Part shown: positions 18,233-26,380 of the stretch, one piece after another
Layout of the letters: every line of letters starts with the position of its first letter
Position numbering within the stretch: the stretch's first letter is position 1
NCBI GenBank assembly: GCA_002480645.1
Contig: DLCN01000023.1
Location: forward strand, 87,523-151,522
Source: Balneolaceae bacterium UBA7797
GTDB taxonomy: Bacteria; Bacteroidota; Rhodothermia; Balneolales; Balneolaceae
Length of the DNA stretch: 64,000 nt
Reading direction: 5' to 3'
Position numbers and translations under genes: made by a program
Notes under the pieces: model-generated
Databases searched by the model: none
Told to the model about the DNA's origin: nothing
Seen by the model: the letters and a program-made list of their open reading frames with translations, nothing else

Positions 18233-18670
18233 TTAGCTTAGTACATTTAGGTTCTTAATTACCTCATTTAGAATGGACTCTTGAGTAATGTATTTATTGA
18301 ATTCAATAAACAAGCTACCCGTTGGTACGATCAAAACATTCATAACTCCTTTCATATTTTTCAGAACAGCAGAAGCGGCCTTAAGCTTTCCGTAATCTTT
18401 GAATTCATTTAATCTAATTTGAAAATGGCCAAAGGTTTGATTGAGTGAATTGGCAGTTTCCTGGACCATCCTTTTTACTTGATATTCACTAATAATTTCT
18501 GGATCAAAAGAAATGGTGAGTTGAGGCTTATCTGTAACTAAGTTACTTTTTTTTATGTCTAAAATTCCTTCCCGGTTTATTAGGCTGCTTATCAACCTAT
18601 CAATGCAAAAATCTCTTGATTCAGAAACACTTTTCAATAATTTGCCAAGTTCAATTTTAATTATTTCCAT
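18233..18670 (-). CDS. Stand-alone homologue of the P1B-4 ATPase N-terminal HMA-like module
   Basis: A 145-residue soluble protein that aligns over its whole length with residues 10-145 of the P1B-4 ATPase at 13631-16225. Shared landmarks in order are C-x2-RL, NREGI/GREGI, PQLTISFDPE against PQLCIHFDPD, FGH, the KxMKGV/NELEGV step and FIEFNK against RMEFDK. Like the ATPase module it has two ferredoxin-like halves and no CxxC. It sits between the AraC-HMA regulator and the methyltransferase. I infer a metal chaperone or buffer that delivers to, or mimics, the ATPase domain; no function is established. Confidence 0.72.
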   Translation of the reverse strand: MEIIKIELGKLLKSVSESRDFCIDRLISSLINREGILDIKKSNLVTDKPQLTISFDPEIISEYQVKRMVQETANSLNQTFGHFQIRLNEFKDYGKLKAASAVLKNMKGVMNVLIVPTGSLFIEFNKYITQESILNEVIKNLNVLS

Positions 18671-18792
18671 GGAATTTATTGCTCCCTTTTTAATTAGTAA
18701 TGATATTTTCTTATATCAAGATTCGACCCATATACTATCTATTTCCCCCAAATAAATCTTGCAGATGTATGATATCTATATGCAATTTTATG

Positions 18793-19365
18793 TTACAAAC
18801 GATCAATGGAAGTTCTTTTTTGTTCTTTAATTTCTTTGAAGTGAGATGGTGATAGTCCTGTTTCCTTTTTGAATTGACGGGAGAAGTGCTGTTGACTGCT
18901 ATAACCAAGCTCGAAAGCAATCTCACTTAAATTTTGCTCTCCATAAACAATCAATTCTTTAGATCGCTCAATCTTCTGTAAAATAAAGTATCGTTCTATA
19001 GATTTTCCCTCTACACTGGAAAACAGTCTGCTAAGATGTTGATAGTCTTTGTGAATGTTCTCCACTATATACTCCGACAGATTACCCTCCAGTTTATTCC
19101 GGCCATAAATGATCTCAAGAATCAGATGTTTGATTTGTTCCACCAACTGACTGCTTTTATCACTTATAATTTCAAATCCATTTTGATGAACAATATTTGT
19201 TAGTTTGATAAACTGTTGCCGGTTCACCGGTTCTTGGAGCTTTATAGCACCCAATCTCATTGATTCTACTACAAAACCAGCTTCGTTTAATTTACTCTCC
19301 AGTACTTCTCCGCAATGTTCACACACCATATTTTTTATACGAAAAATTTGTTCTTCCATGGTCAT
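18793..19365 (-). CDS. AraC-family regulator with N-terminal HMA-like metal-binding domain
   Basis: A 190-residue DNA-binding protein. Residues 1 to about 70 resemble a heavy-metal-associated domain with MVCEHC (C15, C18); residues about 85-190 are an AraC-type double helix-turn-helix with LSEIAFELGYSSQQHFSRQFKKETGLSP, the family signature. The layout suggests a single-chain sensor in which soft metal binding at the CxxC pair controls DNA binding, an inference from the domains. It follows the PII-like gene on the same strand with about 146 nt between, enough for its own promoter, and likely controls the second RND block. Confidence 0.85.
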   Translation of the reverse strand: MTMEEQIFRIKNMVCEHCGEVLESKLNEAGFVVESMRLGAIKLQEPVNRQQFIKLTNIVHQNGFEIISDKSSQLVEQIKHLILEIIYGRNKLEGNLSEYIVENIHKDYQHLSRLFSSVEGKSIERYFILQKIERSKELIVYGEQNLSEIAFELGYSSQQHFSRQFKKETGLSPSHFKEIKEQKRTSIDRL

Positions 19366-19511
19366 AGTTATGTTTAAAAAGTTGCTGTTTCAACAACTAC
19401 AAAGCTGTGCGTTTCAGTTGTAATTCATTGTTATCACGGATATAAGTTCAGATGACTACTGCCACGGTCAAATGGCAGCAATCTCGGGGTATAAAGTGAT
19501 GTAACCTTAGC

Positions 19512-19832
19512 CTATCGAATCACTTCATCGTCGATTTCCCCAGTTCGAATTCTTACCGCTTTTTCTACTTCAGATACGAAGATTTTTCCATCACCTGAAT
19601 TCCCCGTTTTTCCTTTTTGGATGATCGTATCAATAATTTCAGCAACCCGTTCATCGGGAACAACGGTTTCCAATTTTATACGGTTGGTGAGCCGTGCTTC
19701 ATCTTCGGCTGCTACGTGCCCCCAACCCCGTACATCCGACAAGGTGATTCCGGGCGGTTCGGGTAAACCTTCAAGGCCATCAATGACGTAATCAATCATG
19801 TTCGAGCGAATAAATGCTTTAATCTCTTTCAT
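19512..19832 (-). CDS. PII-like regulatory protein of the metal-efflux-associated (PII-NG) type, copy 2
   Basis: A 106-residue PII-fold protein: MKEIKAFIRSN at the start, LSDVRGWGHV in the region before the T-loop, and SGDGKIFVSEVEKAVRIRTGE, the canonical PII C-terminal signature. The T-loop is short and lacks the Tyr that is uridylylated in GlnB. It lies 65 nt after czcA with no ammonium transporter or glutamine synthetase around, so a role in metal efflux control is inferred, as for the copy at 5085-5414. This copy is closer to classical PII than the first and lacks its extra cysteines. Confidence 0.84.
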   Translation of the reverse strand: MKEIKAFIRSNMIDYVIDGLEGLPEPPGITLSDVRGWGHVAAEDEARLTNRIKLETVVPDERVAEIIDTIIQKGKTGNSGDGKIFVSEVEKAVRIRTGEIDDEVIR

Positions 19833-19850
19833 AGTAAATTGGTTTTAATG

Positions 19851-19883
19851 AAACCTCCAAGGTATTTGAAACCTTGGAGGTTT
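19851..19883 (-). promoter_or_regulatory. Intercistronic 13-bp perfect hairpin between czcA and PII-like gene 2
   Basis: Bases 19851-19863 (AAACCTCCAAGGT) pair perfectly with 19871-19883 around a 7-nt loop. It begins 14 nt after the czcA stop and ends 18 nt before the PII start on the minus strand. Its 3' flank has only a short U-poor stretch, so read-through is likely. Position and stem length match the hairpin at 5439-5476 although the sequences differ. Confidence 0.75.
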
Positions 19884-19897
19884 GTATCTATTTAAAA

Positions 19898-22800
19898 TTA
19901 CAGTTCAACGTGTTCTACCGGTTCAGCGAACCACTTGTAGATGGTTGGTAATACTACCAGTGTAAGCAAGGTTGAGGTTACCAGACCACCAACTACCACG
20001 GCTGCCAACGGTCGCTGCACATTCGAGCCGATATCGTTGGCCAGTAGCAGCGGAATAAGTCCAAGCCCGGTGGTTAAGGCCGTCATGAGTACAGGGCGCA
20101 ATCGTAATAACGCTGCCTTAACAACTGCCTTATGGGTTTCAAGTCCTTCCTCCCTGAGTTGGTTGATGTATGAAACCAGCACCACGCCATTGAGTACCGC
20201 AATACCAAAGATGGCGATAAAGCCTACGGCGGCCGGTACGGACAAATAGAGGCCGGACACCCAAAGCGCAACGATACCCCCGATGGTAGCAAAGGGAATA
20301 TTCAGGAAGATGAGTACGGCATATTTCCAGCTGCTAAAAGTGGAAAACAACATGAAGAAGATGAGTCCCAGCGTAATGGGAACCACTACATACAACCGCG
20401 CCATCGCCCGCTGTTGATTTTCAAACTGTCCGCCGTATTCGGTGAAATATCCTGCCGGTAGTTCGACCTGCTCAGCCACCTTTTGCTGAATTTCACTGAC
20501 TACGCTTCCCATGTCTCGTCCTCGCACGTTAAGCTGTACATAGGTTCGGCGACTGGCTTTATTTCGGGAGATCTGCTTTGGTCCGGTAAAGACTTCCACA
20601 TCGGCTATTTGTGACAGCGGAACCAATGCTCCTTTAGCCGTACGGATGGGTAGATCGCGAACCTGGTCAATGTGGGTTCGCTGAGATTCCTGTAGGCGAA
20701 CAAAGATATCGAAGCGGCGGATGCCTTCGAACACTTGCCCGGCTACCGATCCACCGATCCCGGTTTCTACGGTGTTAAGGAAATCATCCATGCTGATTCC
20801 CAGCCGGGCCAACTGCTCACGATCCGGACGAACCAGGATTTGCGGCTTGCCGCCTTGTTGCTGGGCGCGGACATCTACAGCTCCTTCCACACCTTCAGCA
20901 ATGGCCTGGATTTCACCGGCTTTTTCAGCCAGCACATCCAGGTCATCGCCATATAAACTCACAACCACTTGGGCCCGAACGCCGCTTAGCAGCTCATCAG
21001 TACGAAGCTGAATAGGTTGGGAGAAATTGGAAGAAACGCCGGGTAGATCCTTGGATAGTTTTTCTGCCATCGCGGTCTGAAGTTCTTCGTAATCACGTCC
21101 CCATTCCCAGGCATCCAGGGGTTTAAGGTTTACTACGTTGAAGACGACGTTCACCGGCTCGGGGTCGCCACCCACTTCAGCACGACCCACACGCGAATAC
21201 ACACTCTCTACTTCAGGGAAGGTTAACATCGATTCCTGAAGCCGCTTGGAGTATTCGGTGGTTGTTGGAAGATTAGCACCCGGTGGTAATACCGAACGAA
21301 CGGCAAAGGTGCCCTCCCGTAAAGTGGGCTGAAATTCGGTTCCCAAAAACGGAAAGATGGCCATACTTCCGGCAAAGAGAACAAGAGCAGCGCCAAATAC
21401 CATTTTTGGATATTTCGAGGTCTTCTCGATCAGCGGTTCACTCCATTTTTTGAGATTGCGAACCAACCAGGGTTCCTTATCCATTCCTTTTTCCGGGAGG
21501 ATGAAGCTGGAGATAATGGGGATGTAAGTCAGTGCTAAAAAGATAGCTCCGAATAGTGCGAAGGTTATAGTATAAGCCAACGGCTTGAACATTTTTCCTT
21601 CCACTCCTTCCAGCGAGAAGAGCGGCAGAAATACAATAATGATGATACTGGTGGCAAAAAATACCGGTCGTATTACTTCCCGCGCTGCCTCACTCACAAT
21701 CCGTGTCAGCGATACATTCCCTTCTTTCCGCTCCTCAAGAAGCCTGTACGTATTTTCTACAATAACGGTAGCGCTGTCGCCGATCATACCGATACTGATC
21801 GCCAGTCCGCCAAGACTCATCAAATTGGCCGATATACCCAGCCAATTCATCCCAATGAAAGCGATCAAAAAAGCAATGGGGACTGTGGAAATAATGATCA
21901 GCGTGGACCGGATATCGCCCATAAAAAAGTACAGCACGATGAGCACCAGAATGGCCCCGATGTACAAGGCATTCGTAACCGTGCCCACGGCTTTTTCTAC
22001 CAGTTCGCCCTGGGAATAAAAGGTTTCCATGATCATCCCTTCGGGGAGGGCGCTATTAATGGCATCCACTTTATTATCCATTTCGGCCAGCAAGTCCTGT
22101 GTGTTGGTTCCAATCAGTTTCAACACAAAACCGCCTACCGATTCTTCTCCATTAGCAACCAGGGTTCCCCGCTTGATCTCGGAGCCAAATGCCACTTCAG
22201 CTACATCTTTCACATACACGGGAGTGCCGCTTTCGTTGGATACAATCACATTCTTGATGTCGTTGATCCCGGCAGAATCGGGTTGAATCCAGCCATAACC
22301 ACGCACCAGGTATTCTTCTCCTCCGCGTTCAAGAAAAGAAGCGCCAACCGTACGATTGTTCTTGTTGAGGGCACCTTCGAGGTCTTCAAGGGTAAGTCCT
22401 CGGGAAACCAAAGCATTCATATCGGCTTTGACCTGGAACTGTCGAACATCCCCGCCAATCGACAGCACGCCGGTTACGCCCGGCACTGTTCGTAGCTGCG
22501 GTTTTACGATCCAGTCCTGAGCGGTACGTATATCCATCAGGGAATGATCGTAGCCTTCTTTGTTCTTGACCTCATACATCAATACCGTTCCAAGTCCGGT
22601 AGTGATGGGGCCAAGCTGAGGTTCACCAAGCCCGTCCGGTATCTCGTTTTTGGCCTGCGACAGTCGTTCGTTGACCAGTCGCCGGGCAAAGTAGATATCG
22701 GTTCCTTCCTCAAAGTAAATATTCACCCTGGAAAGGCCGAAAATGGAGGTGCTTTGCACCCGGTCCAGCTTCGGCAATCCATACATGGAGATCTCAATGG

Positions 22801-23002
22801 GATAACTTATTTGAGTTTCCACATCTACCGGAGAAAGCCCCGGACTGGAAGTAAACACCTGCACGAGTGTGGGTGATACGTCGGGAAAGGAGTCAATGGG
22901 TACATCCCGAAAGGAAAAGTAGCCATAGAGCGCTACCGCGGCTACCAAAATAAAGATGGTTAGCCGGTTCTTTAATACTTTATCAATTATTTGTTCAAGC
23001 AT
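19898..23002 (-). CDS. czcA: CzcA/CusA-family heavy-metal RND efflux pump
   Basis: Inner-membrane trimeric proton/metal antiporter of 1034 residues with the twelve-helix RND layout and no fused channel. The helix-4 motif reads IGMIGDSATVIVEN, different from the DFGx3DGA motif of the pump at 6709-11109, so the two pumps probably differ in metal; it also is not the CusA-type AIGx3DAA motif. The N-terminus (DKVLKNRLTIFI) is normal for the family. It is preceded by czcB and tolC-like genes and followed by the PII-like gene, all on the minus strand. The pump class is sure, the substrate is not. Confidence 0.93.
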   Translation of the reverse strand: MLEQIIDKVLKNRLTIFILVAAVALYGYFSFRDVPIDSFPDVSPTLVQVFTSSPGLSPVDVETQISYPIEISMYGLPKLDRVQSTSIFGLSRVNIYFEEGTDIYFARRLVNERLSQAKNEIPDGLGEPQLGPITTGLGTVLMYEVKNKEGYDHSLMDIRTAQDWIVKPQLRTVPGVTGVLSIGGDVRQFQVKADMNALVSRGLTLEDLEGALNKNNRTVGASFLERGGEEYLVRGYGWIQPDSAGINDIKNVIVSNESGTPVYVKDVAEVAFGSEIKRGTLVANGEESVGGFVLKLIGTNTQDLLAEMDNKVDAINSALPEGMIMETFYSQGELVEKAVGTVTNALYIGAILVLIVLYFFMGDIRSTLIIISTVPIAFLIAFIGMNWLGISANLMSLGGLAISIGMIGDSATVIVENTYRLLEERKEGNVSLTRIVSEAAREVIRPVFFATSIIIIVFLPLFSLEGVEGKMFKPLAYTITFALFGAIFLALTYIPIISSFILPEKGMDKEPWLVRNLKKWSEPLIEKTSKYPKMVFGAALVLFAGSMAIFPFLGTEFQPTLREGTFAVRSVLPPGANLPTTTEYSKRLQESMLTFPEVESVYSRVGRAEVGGDPEPVNVVFNVVNLKPLDAWEWGRDYEELQTAMAEKLSKDLPGVSSNFSQPIQLRTDELLSGVRAQVVVSLYGDDLDVLAEKAGEIQAIAEGVEGAVDVRAQQQGGKPQILVRPDREQLARLGISMDDFLNTVETGIGGSVAGQVFEGIRRFDIFVRLQESQRTHIDQVRDLPIRTAKGALVPLSQIADVEVFTGPKQISRNKASRRTYVQLNVRGRDMGSVVSEIQQKVAEQVELPAGYFTEYGGQFENQQRAMARLYVVVPITLGLIFFMLFSTFSSWKYAVLIFLNIPFATIGGIVALWVSGLYLSVPAAVGFIAIFGIAVLNGVVLVSYINQLREEGLETHKAVVKAALLRLRPVLMTALTTGLGLIPLLLANDIGSNVQRPLAAVVVGGLVTSTLLTLVVLPTIYKWFAEPVEHVEL

Positions 23003-23045
23003 AGGTCAAATATTCAGGGTGATAATTTTGTTGAGCCGATCTGCA

Positions 23046-24326
23046 TTAGTGGCCATGATCTGCACTCCGGGTTGCGGCGGTTAAGGCTGATTTCAGGTCA
23101 AAAGCCCCGGAAACAACAGCTGTTTGTCCCGGATCTAAGCCAGAGATCACCTCAACAAAACCGTCTCGTTCATTTCCAAGTGTAACGACAACCGGACGGA
23201 AACTTCCGGGCTCTTCACCAGGCACAAATACACGGTCAGTGCCTTCGATTTGCTGAACGGCGTCCACAGGAATGAGGGCAGCGGTTTCCTTTGAATTGGT
23301 GTAAATGCGAGCGGTGCCAAACATACCGGCACGTAGTTGTCCATCAGGATTATCAAAAAGCGCACGTACAGGCATGGTTCGAGTTTCTTTTTCCAGCTCG
23401 TACGAGATCCAGTCGGTCGTTCCTTCAAAGATAATTCCGGGAATGCTTCGTACCGAAAGTTCCACCGCCTGTCCGGTATCCAGATAGCGAATGTCTTGCT
23501 CATATCCGTCTATCATTACCCAGACCTTCGACAGGTCCGCAACGTGAACCGGTGTTTGGCTGGGACTGATGGTTTGTCCGGGAGAAAGATTCCGCTCCTG
23601 AATGGTTCCACTTAGCGGACTACTCAGGTAGAAATAGGAAAGCGGAGTTTCACTCCCGGCCTCAATATTTTGGATGTCATTTTGCGACAAGCCGTACAAA
23701 CGCAACGCTTCAGAGGTTGCATCAAGCTCTGCTTTTGCCTGCTCATATTCCAATTCGGCCTGTAACAGCTCAGCCTGACTGGAGATATCCTGTTCATACA
23801 AATTTTGCTCACGCTTAAAGTGGGCTTCCTCTTTCTTCATGGCCGCTCTGAGGCGAATGTAATCGGCTTTGATCTTGCCAAGTCCAACGCTGCTCATTTG
23901 TGTAATGGGCTCGCCTTCTTCCACGTAATCCCCCAAATCTTTAAGCACTTTAACCACTTTGGCCTCAATACGCGGACCCACTTTTGCAATGCGATCCATA
24001 TCGTACATCACACTGGCAGGCCGTTGAATTACGGAGCTTGCACTTCCGGCTTTCAGGGTATCTACATTTATATTGAGGGAAGCCATTTGCTCTTCAGAAA
24101 GGTGAACTTCACCGGGTCCTTCACTCTCTTCCTCCGAATGTTCACCTTCTTCCTCTGTATGTTGTGTTTCTTCACTACCGTGTTCATCAGCAGTGGCATG
24201 GTTTTCTGTTTGAGGAGTGGATTCATTTTGAGAACTACAGCCGCTTATAACGACTCCACTCAAAAGCAACATCCACACCGGAAGTAATACGTTAATGATC
24301 TTCATTGTTTTTAGTCTCTGTTTCAT
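23046..24326 (-). CDS. czcB: RND efflux periplasmic adaptor (CzcB family), lipoprotein with His/Glu-rich N-terminus
   Basis: Membrane-fusion subunit of about 426 residues. I place the start at ATG 24326; ATG 24305 is equally possible, while the longer frame from 24359 would overlap the tolC-like gene by 20 nt. The signal peptide ends in VVISGC (lipobox). It is followed by a stretch rich in Glu, His, Thr and Ser (about residues 30-75 with EHGSEETQHTEEEGEHSEE), a likely metal-binding or flexible tether. The core has the two lipoyl halves, an alpha-hairpin with coiled coil and the beta-barrel domain, and ends in SADHGH. The stop is 43 nt before czcA. Confidence 0.9.
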   Translation of the reverse strand: MKQRLKTMKIINVLLPVWMLLLSGVVISGCSSQNESTPQTENHATADEHGSEETQHTEEEGEHSEEESEGPGEVHLSEEQMASLNINVDTLKAGSASSVIQRPASVMYDMDRIAKVGPRIEAKVVKVLKDLGDYVEEGEPITQMSSVGLGKIKADYIRLRAAMKKEEAHFKREQNLYEQDISSQAELLQAELEYEQAKAELDATSEALRLYGLSQNDIQNIEAGSETPLSYFYLSSPLSGTIQERNLSPGQTISPSQTPVHVADLSKVWVMIDGYEQDIRYLDTGQAVELSVRSIPGIIFEGTTDWISYELEKETRTMPVRALFDNPDGQLRAGMFGTARIYTNSKETAALIPVDAVQQIEGTDRVFVPGEEPGSFRPVVVTLGNERDGFVEVISGLDPGQTAVVSGAFDLKSALTAATRSADHGH

Positions 24327-24339
24327 GGGGTTCAAATAA

Positions 24340-25710
24340 TTAGTTGGTAGAAATTTCATTCAAAGGCGTGCCGATTAGTCGCTCAACTTGTGCGATGGCA
24401 CGGTTCAGTTCAGCCAGCGCTTGTACGTAGCGGGTCCGGCTGGTAAATAAAGTTCGCTGGGCATCCAGTACTTCCAGAAAATCAAACTTGCCCTGCCGGT
24501 AGCCGGCTTGGGCAGCTTTATAAGCCGTTTGGGCTCCGGGCAAGACTTCAGCTTGAAGTTGTTCGGCCTCATATAAAGCAGCTTGTAACTTGTTATAGCT
24601 ATTTTGAAGGGCTTTTTGCACCTCAATCCTGGCAGACTCCCGCACCGTTTCCGCACGGTTGAGCTCATAGCGAGCTGCCTTTACATTCCCCTGGTTCCGG
24701 TCAAAAAATGGAAGAGGTATGGAGACACCTACTAAAGCAGCTTCGGCTCCAAGATCTTCCATCCAGCGATACCCGCCGCTGATTTTTATATCAGGAATGG
24801 CTTTGGATCGCTCATACGAAAGGGAAGCTTCCCGTTGCTGAATCTCGGTAGTCCAGCGAGCTACATCCGGGTTCCGCTCTATAAATTCGGCCACGTATTG
24901 GTAGTCTGGAATAGAATCCGGCATCTCTAATTCGCCTGACAGTGCCATAAACGAAACCTGATCACTTCCCCAAAATGAGGCCAGTGTGGTAAAAGCGGAT
25001 TGCATCGCATTGCGCCTGTTTTCCAGATCTATGCGTGCACGAGAGAGTTCTACCTGTGCTTTGGTCTGCTCCAGTTTTGAAACTTTCCCGGCTTCGACTT
25101 GCGCCGACACGCTTTCATAAAATTGTCGGGCAACATCTAATAACTCTTTCTGTTGCTCCCATTGCAGTTGGGCTTCCAAAGCGGACGTATAAGCTTGTGT
25201 GAGTCCGGTGAGCGTATTTAAACGCTGGGTTTCGTAATCCCACCCGGCGAGCTCAGTGGTTAAACCGGCCAGTCGTTTCCGTTTCATCCGATCAGCCCCT
25301 AAGAGAACTTTTTGGCTGAGCCTTATCGTGGTTTCCCTGGAATCATAGCCTTCAAAAGGACCGGTTCCTCCAAAGTTTTCCATTTCGGCTTCCAGTTCCG
25401 GATTGGGCAACAAAGCAGCTTGAATGCGCTCGGCTTCCTTAACCCGAACTTGCCAGGCATAACTTTGCAGACCGGGGTTTTCGAGGAGCGTTTTAGCCAG
25501 TGCCGTTCGATAGCTCAGCGTGTCGCCAATGGCAATCGAATTGGCCGAAGAGTTTAAATTTCTGTTTAGAATCTGAGAAGAATAGTCCTCGGATTCATGT
25601 TCTATAAGCGTGCTTTCAGATGGTGCTTGAAGTACCGTTCGTTCGCTGGCGCAACCGGCAGCAAGCACGAGCGTGCCGATGAGCAGCATCGTTTTGATAT
25701 ATTTTGACAT
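24340..25710 (-). CDS. czcC: TolC/CzcC-family outer-membrane efflux channel, lipoprotein
   Basis: Outer-membrane trimeric channel of 456 residues, the third part of the second RND system. The signal peptide ends in LVLAAGC, a lipobox. Two internally similar halves with long amphipathic helices follow, including the Ala/Gln/Glu-rich coiled-coil arms (EYEQ, KALQNSYNKLQ) typical of outer-membrane efflux proteins. First gene of the czcCBA set, 119 nt after the small secreted leader gene. The corresponding channel of the first block is fused to its pump instead, so the island holds both arrangements. Confidence 0.92.
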   Translation of the reverse strand: MSKYIKTMLLIGTLVLAAGCASERTVLQAPSESTLIEHESEDYSSQILNRNLNSSANSIAIGDTLSYRTALAKTLLENPGLQSYAWQVRVKEAERIQAALLPNPELEAEMENFGGTGPFEGYDSRETTIRLSQKVLLGADRMKRKRLAGLTTELAGWDYETQRLNTLTGLTQAYTSALEAQLQWEQQKELLDVARQFYESVSAQVEAGKVSKLEQTKAQVELSRARIDLENRRNAMQSAFTTLASFWGSDQVSFMALSGELEMPDSIPDYQYVAEFIERNPDVARWTTEIQQREASLSYERSKAIPDIKISGGYRWMEDLGAEAALVGVSIPLPFFDRNQGNVKAARYELNRAETVRESARIEVQKALQNSYNKLQAALYEAEQLQAEVLPGAQTAYKAAQAGYRQGKFDFLEVLDAQRTLFTSRTRYVQALAELNRAIAQVERLIGTPLNEISTN

Positions 25711-25744
25711 GTAGTATTCAGCTTTTTAGCTGTTGTAGATTTAT

Positions 25745-25797
25745 GAGAAATGCGCACGGGATACTATGATCCTGTGAACTGTAGGGAGCATTCTCAA
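25745..25797 (-). promoter_or_regulatory. Imperfect hairpin between the secreted leader gene and czcC
   Basis: GAGA-ATGC and GCATTCTC arms (one-base bulge) enclose a smaller GGAT/ATCC stem. It lies in the 119-nt gap before czcC. No U-tract follows, so an attenuator or mRNA-processing role is possible but weakly supported. Confidence 0.3.
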
Positions 25798-25829
25798 TTT
25801 TGAATTAGGTATAAGGAGGGCTGTATGGC

Positions 25830-26294
25830 CTAATTCAGAAGTACTACGGTCTGTAGATTGGTGGTGATAGAGTTTTCTATAACCGGCGGTAAGAAAATGG
25901 TTTGCTGAAGGGAACGGGAGGCCGGAGTGATTTCGCTTTTTTGAAAAACTGCTCGTTTAAGATCAGCGACTGTTTTTTGCTGGTCAAAGCGATTTAGCTT
26001 GTCTTCCTTGGCACAGAGTAAAGAAATAGGAACATCTCTGTGGTGATCACTGTCTTGGTGAAAAACGGTTTCCTGTTCGTGATCATGACCATCATTTTCG
26101 TGGACTTCGGCTTCACTACTAAAGAAAATTCCAAGCTCTGCCTTTGATTCAACATTTACATCGCCATTATCTTCAAAACAATACACCAATGACTCTGCCA
26201 GACTATGCACACTTAACACATGCATAGCAAATAAGATCAGCAGAAGTCGTGCTGAGATTTTATAAATCTTTGTTTTGTGGATTTTTTTAAGCAA
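25830..26294 (-). CDS. Small secreted His-rich protein heading the second RND block
   Basis: A 154-residue protein with a basic N-terminus and a hydrophobic segment (about residues 15-33), so probably exported. The mature part has a Cys (LVYCFEDNGD), a His/Asp/Glu-rich stretch (NDGHDHEQE, HQDSDHHRD), a second Cys (SLLCAKED) and a late FLPPVIEN segment. Position, size, export and the PP motif parallel the leader protein at 11260-11691. I infer a periplasmic metal-binding accessory for the czcCBA genes that follow. No enzyme motif is visible and I do not recognise a named family with confidence. Confidence 0.6.
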   Translation of the reverse strand: MLKKIHKTKIYKISARLLLILFAMHVLSVHSLAESLVYCFEDNGDVNVESKAELGIFFSSEAEVHENDGHDHEQETVFHQDSDHHRDVPISLLCAKEDKLNRFDQQKTVADLKRAVFQKSEITPASRSLQQTIFLPPVIENSITTNLQTVVLLN

Positions 26295-26380
26295 AGCTAA
26301 AATTTTGTGAATACTAATAATAGACTATCAGCTACAAAACATCTTACATAATTATGTTTTAAAGATATCAAATATTGCTA

